A stretch of DNA of 64,000 nucleotides from Amycolatopsis anabasis (GCF_009765355.1 NZ_VTHK01000006.1:62001-126000), one strand, 5' to 3'; counted from the stretch's first letter, positions 51,221 to 59,803 are shown. A program made the numbers and translations. The notes: generated by a model from the letters alone, not told the origin.

Positions 51221-52555
51221 ATGGAGTCTCCGATGCCCGTCCCGGTGGCGCCCGGCCGGTGGCCCTTGCTCGGACACACCCCGGCGATGCTGCGCCGCCG
51301 TTTCGAGTTCACCTCCGCACTGCGCGACCACGGGGACGTGGTGAAGATCTTCCTCGGCCCGCTGGAGACGTATTTCGTCACCAGCCCCGAACTGACCCAT
51401 CGGGTTCTGGTCACCGAAGGGACCGCCTTCGGGAAAGGAATCCTGTTCGACAGGTTCCGGCCGTTCCTCGGCAACGGCCTCGCCATGTCGAACGGCGCTT
51501 TCCACCTGCGGCAACGCCGGCTGATGCAGCCCGCGTTCCACCGCGCCCGCATCGCGCGGTACGCGGAGACCATGGTGCGGGCGACCACGGAGCTGGTCGA
51601 ATCCTGGCGGCCCGGCGAGGTCCGCGAGATCGACGAGGACATGCAGTCGCTCGCGGTCACCGTCGTCGGCGAGACGCTGTTCTCGACCGAACTGGGCCGA
51701 TCCGCGATCGAGGAGGCCCGCCGGTCGATTCCGATCATCCTCAACGACGGAATGATCCGCGCGCTGTCGCCCGCGTTCGTGGCATGGCTCCCCATCCCGG
51801 TCAACCGGCGGTTCGACGCGGCCATCGAGCGGATGCGCGCCATCGTGCTGGCGGTCATCGCCCAGTGGCGCGCCGACGGCGTCGACCGCGGCGACCTGCT
51901 GTCCACGCTGCTGCTGGCCATCGACGAGGACACCGGCGAGGGGATGACCGACCAGCAGGCCTTCGACGAGGTGATCACCCTGCTCACCGCCGGGATCGAG
52001 ACGAGCGCGCTGGTCCTGGCCTGGATGTTCCACGAGATCGCCCGGCATCCCGAAGTCGAGCGGCGGCTGCGGGACGAGGTCGACTCGGTGCTCGCCGACC
52101 GGCCGGTCACCTTCGACGACCTGCCGAAGCTGGTCTACACCAAGCAGGTCATCCACGAAGTCCTGCGGATGTATCCGATCTGGATCTTCATGCGACGCGC
52201 GCTCCGGGAGGTCGAACTCGGCGAGGTGCGCATCCCGGCGGGCGCCGAGGTGACCGTCAGCCCGCACGCCATGCACTTCGATCCGCGGAGCTACCGCGAA
52301 CCGGACCGGTTCGATCCGGACCGGTGGTCCGCCGAGCGTGCGAAGGAACTGCCGAAAGGCGCGTTCATCCCGTTCGGCGCGGGAACGCGCCAGTGCATCG
52401 GGAACGCCTTCGCCCTGACCGAGGTCGCGATCGCCGCGGCCACGGTCGCCGCCCGGTGGCGGCTGGTTCCGGTGCCGGACAAGCCGGTCCGGGTGAAGTA
52501 CACCACCACCGCCTACCCCAGCCGGCTGCCGATGACGGTGGTCCCCCGGAGTTGA
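51221..52555 (+). CDS. Cytochrome P450
   Basis: 444 residues (or 440 from ATG 51233, which has GGAG 8 nt before it). Features: the I-helix oxygen-binding motif AGIETSA, the K-helix ExxR in EVLRMYP, PxxF-type FDPDRW, and the haem loop FGAGTRQCIGNAFA with the axial Cys. The N-terminus has no membrane anchor, so it is a soluble bacterial P450 needing a ferredoxin partner encoded elsewhere. Sequence style (VPVAPGRWPLLGHTPAML) is near the fatty-acid/terpenoid group, but no substrate can be assigned. The divergent gene is the beta-helix protein. Confidence 0.93.
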   Translation: MESPMPVPVAPGRWPLLGHTPAMLRRRFEFTSALRDHGDVVKIFLGPLETYFVTSPELTHRVLVTEGTAFGKGILFDRFRPFLGNGLAMSNGAFHLRQRRLMQPAFHRARIARYAETMVRATTELVESWRPGEVREIDEDMQSLAVTVVGETLFSTELGRSAIEEARRSIPIILNDGMIRALSPAFVAWLPIPVNRRFDAAIERMRAIVLAVIAQWRADGVDRGDLLSTLLLAIDEDTGEGMTDQQAFDEVITLLTAGIETSALVLAWMFHEIARHPEVERRLRDEVDSVLADRPVTFDDLPKLVYTKQVIHEVLRMYPIWIFMRRALREVELGEVRIPAGAEVTVSPHAMHFDPRSYREPDRFDPDRWSAERAKELPKGAFIPFGAGTRQCIGNAFALTEVAIAAATVAARWRLVPVPDKPVRVKYTTTAYPSRLPMTVVPRS

Positions 52556-52875
52556 GGACAGGGCGATCGGGCTACCACCCCCGACGCCCTGCCTCGGACG
52601 ACGACCAGGCTCCGCGAAGAACTGACGTCGCGGGTCCATGATGGTGGTCGGCGGGAGAGATGATCACCCCATAATTGGGGGAATCCCTACCCCATTCTAC
52701 TACGGCTTCGGCACTCGGCAGCGGCTGACTACCTGCGTTTTCGCGGTGAGGGGGTGGCGCTGGCCTTCCCCCGCTCATACTCTCGGGCTCGCTGATTCGG
52801 CCGGTGTCCCCTACCAGGCACCACGGGTCGAGCGAAATTCCAGGTTCCGCGAAGAACAACGGCATAGGGGTTGAT
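52556..52875. promoter_or_regulatory. 320-bp gap with CCCCA/TGGGG palindrome
   Basis: No coding sequence is supported. CCCCA-TAAT-TGGGG occurs at 52667-52680, followed by a half-copy TACCCCATT at 52688-52696. Similar sequence precedes the kinase gene at 5791. In both places ACTACGG follows within about 30 bp. This is a plausible operator/promoter for the small-membrane-protein/Crp operon. The rest of the gap shows nothing distinctive. Confidence 0.4.
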
Positions 52876-53067
52876 ATGACTCGTGACGTCGCTGCGGTGG
52901 TCACGGCGGGCATTGTCGCGGTGATTTTCCTGCTTCTGGTGGGGTTCGTGGTCTGGCGGTTGACCGCGAAGGTTCCCGCCCGGACGGCCCGCGTCCTGAT
53001 CGCGCTGGCGGGTGTGCTCGCCGGCCTGCCGGCGGTGCTGTACGCGCTGTTGAGCACGCACGGCTGA
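52876..53067 (+). CDS. Tiny two-helix membrane protein
   Basis: 63 residues from ATG 52876 with GGGG upstream. Two hydrophobic helices (about 7-28, AAVVTAGIVAVIFLLLVGFV, and 39-58) are joined by a short basic loop (RLTAKVPART). It lies 14 bp before the Crp-type regulator and is probably co-transcribed with it, perhaps as its membrane partner. No family recognised. Confidence 0.6.
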   Translation: MTRDVAAVVTAGIVAVIFLLLVGFVVWRLTAKVPARTARVLIALAGVLAGLPAVLYALLSTHG

Positions 53068-53081
53068 CCCGGGGCCGTGAA

Positions 53082-53816
53082 ATGGGACTGGGGTTGATCG
53101 AGGAAGCCACGAAATGGCGGCGGCGGGGCCTGTCCGAACCGTGGCTGGAAGACTCCTTCGTGGCCGAGTTGCCGCCGGATTCGTTGCGCCGCTTGGAACG
53201 GCACGCGTCGCTGCTGGACGCCGGTCAGCTCGACGGCATTCCGGGTGCGGCGGGCGCGCCGGTGGTGATCGTGCTCGACGGCGCGGTGAAGGTGTTCCAG
53301 GTGCGCTGGGACGGGCCGAACGTCCTGGTCGACGTCGCCGGTCCGGGCGATGTCCTCAACGCCGAGGAGATCGTCACCGGCGTCGCCACGGCGGTCCGCT
53401 TCGGACAGTCCGGGAAGGTGGTGCTGCTTTCGGTTCCGCGCCGGAAGTTCCGGGAACTCCTCGACTGCGATCAGGAGATGGAACGTGCGCTGTGCCGGAC
53501 GTTCGCCCGCCGGTTGCAGGCGCAGATGAACCAGCGCAGCCACACCGGCCGGAAGGTCGAGCAGCGGCTGTGGGCCTTCCTGGTGGAGCTGGGGCGGCGC
53601 CACGGCACTCCGGCGAATCGGGGAGGCACGTTGCTGCGCGTGGGGCTCACCCAGGCCGATCTGGCCGCGGCCCTGGGTGTTTCCCGCAACTCCGTGGAAA
53701 CGGCCCGGCGCAACCTGCGCGAAGCGGGCAAGCTCAGCACCGGCTACGCGCAGGCCGTCCTGCACGAGCTGCCCAGCGAGGAGGAACTCGACCAGGCGTT
53801 CTGGAACTGGGCCTGA
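53082..53816 (+). CDS. Crp/Fnr-fold regulator, cyclic-nucleotide site not evident
   Basis: 244 residues. A cupin-like sensor domain (about 35-150; VVIVLDGAVKVFQ, GPGDVLNAEEI) is followed by a dimer helix and a C-terminal winged HTH (about 165-230; LTQADLAAALGVSRNSVETA). The sensor lacks the RxSAT segment that holds the cAMP phosphate in Crp, and it has no N-terminal Fe-S cysteines, so its signal is something else. It follows a tiny membrane protein and is closed by a 13-bp hairpin. Confidence 0.86.
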   Translation: MGLGLIEEATKWRRRGLSEPWLEDSFVAELPPDSLRRLERHASLLDAGQLDGIPGAAGAPVVIVLDGAVKVFQVRWDGPNVLVDVAGPGDVLNAEEIVTGVATAVRFGQSGKVVLLSVPRRKFRELLDCDQEMERALCRTFARRLQAQMNQRSHTGRKVEQRLWAFLVELGRRHGTPANRGGTLLRVGLTQADLAAALGVSRNSVETARRNLREAGKLSTGYAQAVLHELPSEEELDQAFWNWA

Positions 53817-53822
53817 AACGGC

Positions 53823-53856
53823 GGCGCCGCACCGGGGTCCGGCCCGGTGCGGCGCC
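53823..53856. terminator. Perfect 13-bp stem hairpin between converging genes
   Basis: GGCGCCGCACCGG (53823-53835) pairs fully with CCGGTGCGGCGCC (53844-53856), 8-nt loop. It starts 7 bp after the Crp-type stop and ends 13 bp before the end of the opposing LLM gene, so it can serve both. Confidence 0.75.
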
Positions 53857-53869
53857 CGCGATCGCGGGC

Positions 53870-54706
53870 TCAGGACGCGAGTTCCCGAATCCGCGCGTTG
53901 CGCTCGTCGCGCCAGGCAAGGGCTTTGTGCAGTTCGGTCAGGTCGTGCGGCGACCACAGCACCAGGGTGAACAGCGTGACGCCCGCGTCCGCATACGCGT
54001 CCGCGAGCTCCAGGCCCGCCCATTCCTGGGAACGCTCGATCTCCGCGTGGTCCCGGCCGAGGGCGTCGGTGTTCTCCCGCAGGATCTTGTTCTTGTGCGC
54101 GAGCGTGTCCAGGGTGTCGAAGTAGTGCCAGATATCCGCGTACCGGGCCACCAGCGGCAGGGTCTTCTTCACGCCCCCGCCGCCGATCAGGATCGGGATC
54201 TTCCGCCGCGGAGCCGGTTTGAGCACCGAAAGGCGGTGCTCGATGCGTGCCAGGCTCTCCGCGAACAGCTTCATCCGGGAGCCCACCGTGCCGAATTCGT
54301 ACCCGTAGGTGACGTAGTCCTTTTCGTACCAACCGGCGCCCAGTCCGAGGATGAGCCGCCCGCCGGAAATGTGGTCGACCGTGCGCGCCATATCCGCGAG
54401 CAGGTCCGGATTGCGGTAACCGACGCCGGTGACCAGGCAGCCGATCTCGATGCGCTCGGTCTGCTCGGCCCAGGCGGTCAGCACGGACCAGCCTTCGAAG
54501 TTCTCGACGTCGGGCTGTTCCCCGCTGACCGAGACCGTGCCGTTCGGGTCGATGTTCGCACCCGAGGGAACGTGGAAATGGTCGTAACTGAAGAGCACGT
54601 CCGTGCCCGCTTCTTCGATCCGCAGCACCTTGTCGCGCAGGTGCTGGTAAGTGACCCCAGCGCCGCCCTGCACGAGCTGCACCCCGATTCGCACCGGCTT
54701 GGCCAT
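53870..54706 (-). CDS. LLM-class F420-type oxidoreductase
   Basis: 278 residues from ATG 54706, which GAGGGG precedes; an in-frame codon 16 residues earlier is not supported. The luciferase-like barrel shows VRIGVQLVQGG, FSYDHFHVPSGAN, LVTGVGYRNPDLLADM, HISGGRLILGLGAGWYEKDY and ILIGGGGVKKTL. It shares the GLGAGWYE signature with the protein at 46845, but is shorter and carries an insertion around NIDPNGTVSVSGEQ. It is monocistronic; substrate unknown. Confidence 0.87.
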   Translation of the reverse strand: MAKPVRIGVQLVQGGAGVTYQHLRDKVLRIEEAGTDVLFSYDHFHVPSGANIDPNGTVSVSGEQPDVENFEGWSVLTAWAEQTERIEIGCLVTGVGYRNPDLLADMARTVDHISGGRLILGLGAGWYEKDYVTYGYEFGTVGSRMKLFAESLARIEHRLSVLKPAPRRKIPILIGGGGVKKTLPLVARYADIWHYFDTLDTLAHKNKILRENTDALGRDHAEIERSQEWAGLELADAYADAGVTLFTLVLWSPHDLTELHKALAWRDERNARIRELAS

Positions 54707-54822
54707 GAACTGCCCCCTCTTATTGGAAACGGGAGATCTTTCTGACATCGCCAAGATAAGCGGATCGGGACCGGTCCCGACATGTTCCTTTAGTGAAAGA
54801 AGATTCCCGGCGCAAAACGAAG

Positions 54823-54877
54823 ACGGCCTCCGATCGCGGTTCCGGAAAGCAATTCCGGAACCGCGATCGGAGGCCGT
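54823..54877 (-). terminator. Strong intrinsic terminator of the SDR/MFS operon
   Basis: A perfect 25-bp stem (54823-54847 with 54853-54877) with a 5-nt loop, AGCAA. Read on the minus strand it is followed by TCTTCGTTTTG, a short T-run, so it fits a Rho-independent terminator 13 bp after the SDR stop. The stem is unusually long and flawless for a bacterial terminator. Confidence 0.85.
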
Positions 54878-54889
54878 ATCGGCTTTTCG

Positions 54890-55726
54890 TCAGGCCGGGT
54901 AGTCCGCCCCGCGCGCGACGGCGTCCCAGGCGGCCAGTTCGGCCTTGGCCTTGTCGTAGCTTTCCGCGAGGGAGTCCGCCGCCTCGTTGCCCAGGGCGAG
55001 CCGCAGCGGCGGGTTCTCCGCCTCCAGCGCGGTGATGATGGCGGCCGCGGCCCGGTCCGGGTCGCCCGCCTGCACCCCGTTGGCGTTGGCGAGCGCGGTC
55101 TGGACCGCCCCGACGCCCTCGCGGTAGGGCTCGCTGGGTTCGGTGAACTCGATGACGTTCGGCTCGTTGAACGAGGTCCGGAACGGGCCGGGTTCGACGA
55201 TCAGCACGTGGATGCCGAACTTGGCCACCTCCAGCGACAGCGCCTCGGACCAGCCCTCGAGCGCGAACTTGGTCGCGGAATACGCGCTGATACCGGGGAA
55301 GGAGTACCGGCCCGCCTGGCTGCTCAGCTGCACGATCGCGCCGCTGCCCTGGGCGCGCATGCGCGGGAGCACGGCACGGGTGATCGCGGCCGGGCCGAAC
55401 AGGTGCAGGTCCATCAGGGCGCGCAGTTCCTCGTCGGGAATGTCCTCGGCCGCCCCGATCAGCCCCTTGCCCGCGTTGTTCACCAGGACGTCGATCCGGT
55501 CGTGCTGGTCCAGCACCTCCGCGATCGCGGAGTCGATCCGCGCGTTGTCCGTCACGTCCAGCTCGACGACGGTGATCCGGCCGGCCGCGGCCTCGGCGAG
55601 GTCTTTCACCGATTCGGGGCGGCGGACGGCGGCGACCACGGTGTCACCCGCGGCGAGGGCCGCGTTGGCGAGCGATCGGCCGAACCCGGCGGAGGCCCCG
55701 GTGATCAACCAGACACGTTGGCTCAT
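54890..55726 (-). CDS. Short-chain dehydrogenase/reductase
   Basis: 278 residues of classical SDR type: TGASAGFGRSLA (cofactor loop, near 10), DVTD, NNAGKG, catalytic S in QLSSQAGRYSFPG and YSATK (Y and K near 155). VAAVRRPES after strand 2 carries arginines that favour NADP(H). The C-terminal region (IITALEAENPPLRLALG) is typical of the oxidoreductases found next to efflux genes. It is the second gene of a unit with the MFS exporter, 20 bp downstream, and ends at the 25-bp hairpin. Confidence 0.92.
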   Translation of the reverse strand: MSQRVWLITGASAGFGRSLANAALAAGDTVVAAVRRPESVKDLAEAAAGRITVVELDVTDNARIDSAIAEVLDQHDRIDVLVNNAGKGLIGAAEDIPDEELRALMDLHLFGPAAITRAVLPRMRAQGSGAIVQLSSQAGRYSFPGISAYSATKFALEGWSEALSLEVAKFGIHVLIVEPGPFRTSFNEPNVIEFTEPSEPYREGVGAVQTALANANGVQAGDPDRAAAAIITALEAENPPLRLALGNEAADSLAESYDKAKAELAAWDAVARGADYPA

Positions 55727-55746
55727 AACTGTTCTGCTCCTCGGAA

Positions 55747-57303
55747 TCAAACTGCCGGACAATTTTCGGTTTTCTCGATTTCGGTCGTTCCGGTTTCCGC
55801 CGGACGTTCCCTGGTCAGCAATCCGACCAGGGCGGCGCCGAGAATCGACAGCGCGGCGATGGTCCACATCCCCGCGTGCAGCGCGTCGGTGTACGCCGAC
55901 GCGGCGGTCGCCCGCAGCGACGCGGCCGGACCGGGACCCGCGGCCACCGCTCCCCCCATGTCGCCCTGCAGAACCCTGGCCGTGACCGCACCCGCCGTGT
56001 CCCGGCCGAGCGAATCGGTCAGCTGGGACTGGGTCACCGCGGTCAGCAGCGAGCCGAGGACCGCGATCGCGACCGACTCGCCGCCCAGGCGCATGGTGTT
56101 GAACACGCCCGCCGCCATCCCCGCCCGCGCGGGAGCGACGGCGGAAACCGCGGCGCCGTCCAGGATCGCGAGCGAGATCCCGAAACCCGCGCCGATGCAC
56201 AGCAGCGGGCCGGCCAGCTCCCCGGCACTCGCCCCGGGGTGGATGACGGTCAGCCAGGCCGCACCGGCGGCGACCAGGACCATGGTGACCACCAGCAGCA
56301 TCCGCTGGGTGACGCGGTGCGCGATCGAACTGATCAGCACCGGCATGACCAGCGTCGGCCCGGTGAGCAGCACCAGCAGCAGGCCGGCGGACCGGGCGCT
56401 CATCCCGTCGACCGCCATGAAGTACGACGGCAGCTGCATCAGCGGCGCGACGAAGCCGAAGGCCAGCAGCACCGGCATGGCGCAGATCGCCAGGAAACGC
56501 GGCTGGGTGAACAGCGAGACGTCGATCATCGGGTGTTCCGCGCGGCGCTCGATCGCCACGAACGCCGCCAGCAGGAGCACGCACGCGACGAGCGCGCCGA
56601 CGACCAGCGGGCTGCCCCAGCCGAGCGAGGGCCCCTCGATCACCCCCAGCACGAACAGGGACAGCCCGAGGGTGAAGGTGACCGCGCCCGGCCAGTCCGG
56701 ACCGGCGGGGTGCGCGTCCCGGGACTCGGGCAGCAGCGGGACGAACACCAGCGGCGGCAGCAGGACGACGGCGGCGACCAGAAAGAAGGCCCGCCAGCCG
56801 CCCAGCGAGGTGACCAGCACCCCGGCGACCAGCGGGCCGAACGCGAGGCCGAGGCCGATCGCGGTGCCGAACACCCCGAACGCCCTGGTGCGGGCCCGGC
56901 CTTCGAACGCGTGCGCCAGGAGCGCGCTGCCCCCGGTGATCACGCAGGCCGCGCCGATCCCGGCGAGCACCCGGGCCGCGATGAGCAAGCCGATCACCGG
57001 CGCGAACGCCGCGACCAGCATCGACGCGCAGAACAGCGCGATGCCGCCGGCGAACATCCGCCGCCGCCCGGTCAGATCGGCGAGGGACCCGGTGATCGCC
57101 ATGAAACTGGCGAAGGTCAGGAAGAACGCGTTCACCACCCACTGGGCGGAGGTGAGGTCGGTGTGCAGGCTGTTGCTGACGTCGGGAAGCGCGACCGAGG
57201 CGCCGGTGGCGGTGACCGGCACGAGCACGATCGCGGCGCACACCACGGCGAGGGTGAGGCCGGGCCTCGTCCGGCGCCGCGGGGCAGCTACGACGTTGAC
57301 CAC
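55747..57303 (-). CDS. MFS exporter (DHA2-like)
   Basis: 518 residues from GTG 57303 (a longer frame to 57369 lacks a ribosome site). About 14 helices; motif A GSLADLTGRRRMFAGG, motif C GTAIGLGLAFGPLVAG, and TGASVALPDVSNSL in the first helix are the export-type MFS signatures. A MarR regulator is divergent across 182 bp, and an SDR follows on the same strand. The trio is a regulator-pump-reductase set, probably for an electrophilic or quinone-like compound (inference). Confidence 0.9.
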   Translation of the reverse strand: MVNVVAAPRRRTRPGLTLAVVCAAIVLVPVTATGASVALPDVSNSLHTDLTSAQWVVNAFFLTFASFMAITGSLADLTGRRRMFAGGIALFCASMLVAAFAPVIGLLIAARVLAGIGAACVITGGSALLAHAFEGRARTRAFGVFGTAIGLGLAFGPLVAGVLVTSLGGWRAFFLVAAVVLLPPLVFVPLLPESRDAHPAGPDWPGAVTFTLGLSLFVLGVIEGPSLGWGSPLVVGALVACVLLLAAFVAIERRAEHPMIDVSLFTQPRFLAICAMPVLLAFGFVAPLMQLPSYFMAVDGMSARSAGLLLVLLTGPTLVMPVLISSIAHRVTQRMLLVVTMVLVAAGAAWLTVIHPGASAGELAGPLLCIGAGFGISLAILDGAAVSAVAPARAGMAAGVFNTMRLGGESVAIAVLGSLLTAVTQSQLTDSLGRDTAGAVTARVLQGDMGGAVAAGPGPAASLRATAASAYTDALHAGMWTIAALSILGAALVGLLTRERPAETGTTEIEKTENCPAV

Positions 57304-57405
57304 GATGAATAACCTTTCTAGGGCACGTGAAGTCTTAGGACCATCCAATCCCTGATGTATGAAAGACATAGAAGCAGCTGCGAGCGGACGCCGTCAAGCA
57401 GCAGA

Positions 57406-57425
57406 CTTCTCTCTTCCATGAGAAG
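57406..57425. promoter_or_regulatory. MarR operator candidate in the divergent gap
   Basis: CTTCTC (57406-57411) and GAGAAG (57420-57425) are perfect 6-bp arms with an 8-bp spacer, a 20-bp site of MarR size, midway between the MFS and MarR starts. The surrounding 182-bp gap is A+T-enriched. Confidence 0.5.
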
Positions 57426-57485
57426 CCTGATAGTTTGGACGGGCTCCCGGGATGCGGGAGGAACGGGTCACACGAGTGAGGTCAC

Positions 57486-57932
57486 ATGGGCGTCGAAGAG
57501 CGGATCGCGGAGAGCTTGGAAACGCGCCTGGGCACCTTCCTGAAGCGGTCCGAGCAGGCGCTGATGGCCGAGAAGCACCGCGTGCTGAAGCCGTTCGGGT
57601 TGTCCGTGCCGCAGTACGCGGCGCTGAACGCGCTGTCGGTGGCGCCGCTGTCGGGCGCGCAACTGGCCCGGATCTGTTACGTGACACCGCAGAGCATGGC
57701 TTCGCTGCTGTCGACCCTGGAAGCCAAGAAGCTGATCGAACGCACCCCCTCGGACGTGCACGCCCAGGTGCTCGTGGCGAAGCTGACCCGCTCCGGGCAC
57801 GCGGTCTTCCGCAAGGCCAACGAGGCCGCGCTGGCCGTGGAGGCCCGGCTTTCCGCGGCGTTCACCGACGACGAGGAGAAGTCCCTGCGCGAACTCCTCC
57901 AGCGGGCGATTAGCACACTGTCCGACGGCTGA
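57486..57932 (+). CDS. MarR-family regulator
   Basis: 148 residues. Winged HTH about 55-105 (LSGAQLARICYVTPQSMASL, wing ERTPSDVHAQVLVAKLT), flanked by dimer helices including a C-terminal acidic helix. A cysteine in the recognition region (ICYVTP) could make it redox-responsive, as in some MarR proteins; that is speculation. It is divergent from the MFS/SDR unit and 121 bp upstream of the FAD monooxygenase gene. Confidence 0.9.
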   Translation: MGVEERIAESLETRLGTFLKRSEQALMAEKHRVLKPFGLSVPQYAALNALSVAPLSGAQLARICYVTPQSMASLLSTLEAKKLIERTPSDVHAQVLVAKLTRSGHAVFRKANEAALAVEARLSAAFTDDEEKSLRELLQRAISTLSDG

Positions 57933-58053
57933 AACCCCCGCTGCCGCTTTAGTGACACCCGGGGTGCGCCGTCCGGAACATCGGCGCCGTTCCGCGGGCC
58001 CCTCGCCCGTAGCGTGCGATCGGACAGGTCCGGTCGTAACGAGGGGACGTTTC

Positions 58054-59622
58054 ATGGACGAACAGGTGCTGATCGTCGGCGGCGGGCCGGTGGGCATGCT
58101 GCTGGCGTGCGAACTGCTCCAGCAGGGCGTTCCGGTGCGGCTGATCGACGCCGCGCGGGAGCATTCGACGCATTCGCGGGCCACCATCGTCTGGCCGCGG
58201 TTGCTGGAACTGTTGCGCCACACGGATCTCACCGATCGGCTGGCCGAGCGCGGGCATCCGATCGATGGCGTCACCTACTTCTCCCACGGCCGCCCGCTCG
58301 GCACGGCCTGGATGAACCGGCTGCGGGACACGCCGTACCCGTTCGCCCTGGGCATCGCCCAGAGCGTGACGGAAGAGATCATCGAGGGCAGGCTCGGCGA
58401 ACTGGGCGGCAAGGTCGAACGCGGGGTGCGGTTGAGCGAAATCCGGAACGCGCACGGCCCCCGGCCGGTCGCCGTGCTGGCGGGGCCGGGCGGCACCACC
58501 GAAGAGGTCCAGACCACGTGGCTGGTCGGCGCGGACGGCGCGCACAGCTCGGTGCGCAAGCTGCTCGGCGCCTCGTTCGAGGGCGAGCAGTTCGACGTGA
58601 GCTTCGCCGTCACCGACGCCGAGGTCACCGGGGACGTGCCGCTGAACGTGCTGAGCTACTGCTACACCCCGGAAGGCAGCCTCGCCTTCGCGCCGCTGGG
58701 TGCCGGGATCAGCCGGGTCGCGGTCAGCGTGCCGCACGCCACCGACGACACCCCGCCGTCGCGGGAGTTCTTCCAGTCGATCATCGACGAGCGCGGTCCC
58801 GGCCGCACCGCGCTGGGCGAGCTGCGGTTCAGCACCACGTTCCGGGTGCACGCGCGGATCGCCGCCCGGTTCCGGATCGGCCACTGCGTGCTCGCCGGGG
58901 ACGCGGCGCACATCATGAGCCCGGCCGGGGCGCAGGGGATGAACACCGGCTTGCAGGACGCGGTCAACCTCGGCTGGCGGCTCGGCGGCGTGCTGCGCGG
59001 CCGGCTGCCGGAACGGGTTCTCGACGGCTACGACCGGGAGCGCCGGGACGCCGCGCACGCCGTCGCCCGCACCACCACGCTGCAAACCGACTGGGGGCTG
59101 CTGCGGAAGGGCCGCCAGATCGCCGTCCGGGACATCGCCCTGCGCGCCGCCTCCGCCGGTGGCCTGCTCCAGCGCGGCCTCGCGCCGCTGGTGGCGCAGA
59201 CCGGGGTGCGGTACCCGGCCGCGGCGCGGCGTCTGCTGCGGAACTCGTTGCCCGGTAAGCGTCGCGCCCGGCCCGGTGAACGGCTGCCGGTGCTGCCGGT
59301 CGCCGCACCGCTCGCACCGGAGTTCCGGGTGGCCGGACGCACCTGGACGGCGATCGCGGCCGACGGGTTCACGGTACTGGCGTGGCCGGGAAACCGGACC
59401 CGGCCCGGCTGGGCGGACCTGGTGCGGCGGGCACGGCAACTGGTCGCCCCGCACGCCGTGGTCGCCGAACCGCGGTACGGGGAGGGCCCGCTCGCCGACG
59501 CCCTGGGCGACGCGGCGGTTTTCGCGGTCGTGCGCCCGGACGGCTACCTGCACGAAACCGTTACCCCGGCACGGGTTTCCACGCTCCCGGCAGCCCTGGA
59601 CGCGGCACGCGCGCGCCAGTGA
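58054..59622 (+). CDS. FAD-dependent monooxygenase (PHBH fold)
   Basis: 522 residues from ATG 58054 behind a clear GAGGGG site. GGGPVGM (near 10) binds FAD, GADGAHSSVRK (near 160) is the DG motif, and GDAAHIMSPAGAQGMNTG (near 288) is the GD motif. A C-terminal thioredoxin-like domain begins about 400. It belongs with phenol, polyketide and resorcinol hydroxylases. It lies between the MarR gene and the AfsA/KS operon, which reads towards it, so a tailoring role for that operon's product is possible but unproven. Confidence 0.88.
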   Translation: MDEQVLIVGGGPVGMLLACELLQQGVPVRLIDAAREHSTHSRATIVWPRLLELLRHTDLTDRLAERGHPIDGVTYFSHGRPLGTAWMNRLRDTPYPFALGIAQSVTEEIIEGRLGELGGKVERGVRLSEIRNAHGPRPVAVLAGPGGTTEEVQTTWLVGADGAHSSVRKLLGASFEGEQFDVSFAVTDAEVTGDVPLNVLSYCYTPEGSLAFAPLGAGISRVAVSVPHATDDTPPSREFFQSIIDERGPGRTALGELRFSTTFRVHARIAARFRIGHCVLAGDAAHIMSPAGAQGMNTGLQDAVNLGWRLGGVLRGRLPERVLDGYDRERRDAAHAVARTTTLQTDWGLLRKGRQIAVRDIALRAASAGGLLQRGLAPLVAQTGVRYPAAARRLLRNSLPGKRRARPGERLPVLPVAAPLAPEFRVAGRTWTAIAADGFTVLAWPGNRTRPGWADLVRRARQLVAPHAVVAEPRYGEGPLADALGDAAVFAVVRPDGYLHETVTPARVSTLPAALDAARARQ

Positions 59623-59636
59623 TCGTGCACCTGGCG

Positions 59637-59710
59637 CGAGTTCCCCGTTTCGGACGTGCGAGTTCCCCGTTTCGGTCTACCGAGTTCCCCGTTTCGGTAG
59701 GCGAGTTCGA
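59637..59710. repeat. Modular 21-22-bp repeat array, locus 3
   Basis: Three units CGAGTTCCCCGTTTCGG start at 59637, 59659 and 59681, and a diverged fourth starts at 59702, giving a period of 21-22 bp. This is the reverse complement of the CGAAACGGGGAACTCG units at 31143-31248. It begins 14 bp after the monooxygenase stop. Confidence 0.75.
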
Positions 59711-59734
59711 CATCCGGGCCACCTGAGGGGCTCG

Positions 59735-59756
59735 CCGAAAGCGCGCGCACTTTCGG
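59735..59756. repeat. Short CCGAAAG hairpin repeat
   Basis: CCGAAAG-CGCGCGCA-CTTTCGG; its arms and loop are identical to the core of the terminator at 11293-11324, 48 kb away. Here the outer stem is absent, so it is a minimal copy of the same element. Confidence 0.6.
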
Positions 59757-59803
59757 GGCGGGCGGCGACGGGTTTCCTTGCGTACGCGGGGGAGCCGGGT
59801 GCT

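Noticed and set aside
52572-54332. Long minus-strand open frame opposite the Crp-type gene
   Set aside because: High GC opens antisense frames. The plus-strand Crp fold, the hairpin at 53823 and the LLM gene account for the region.
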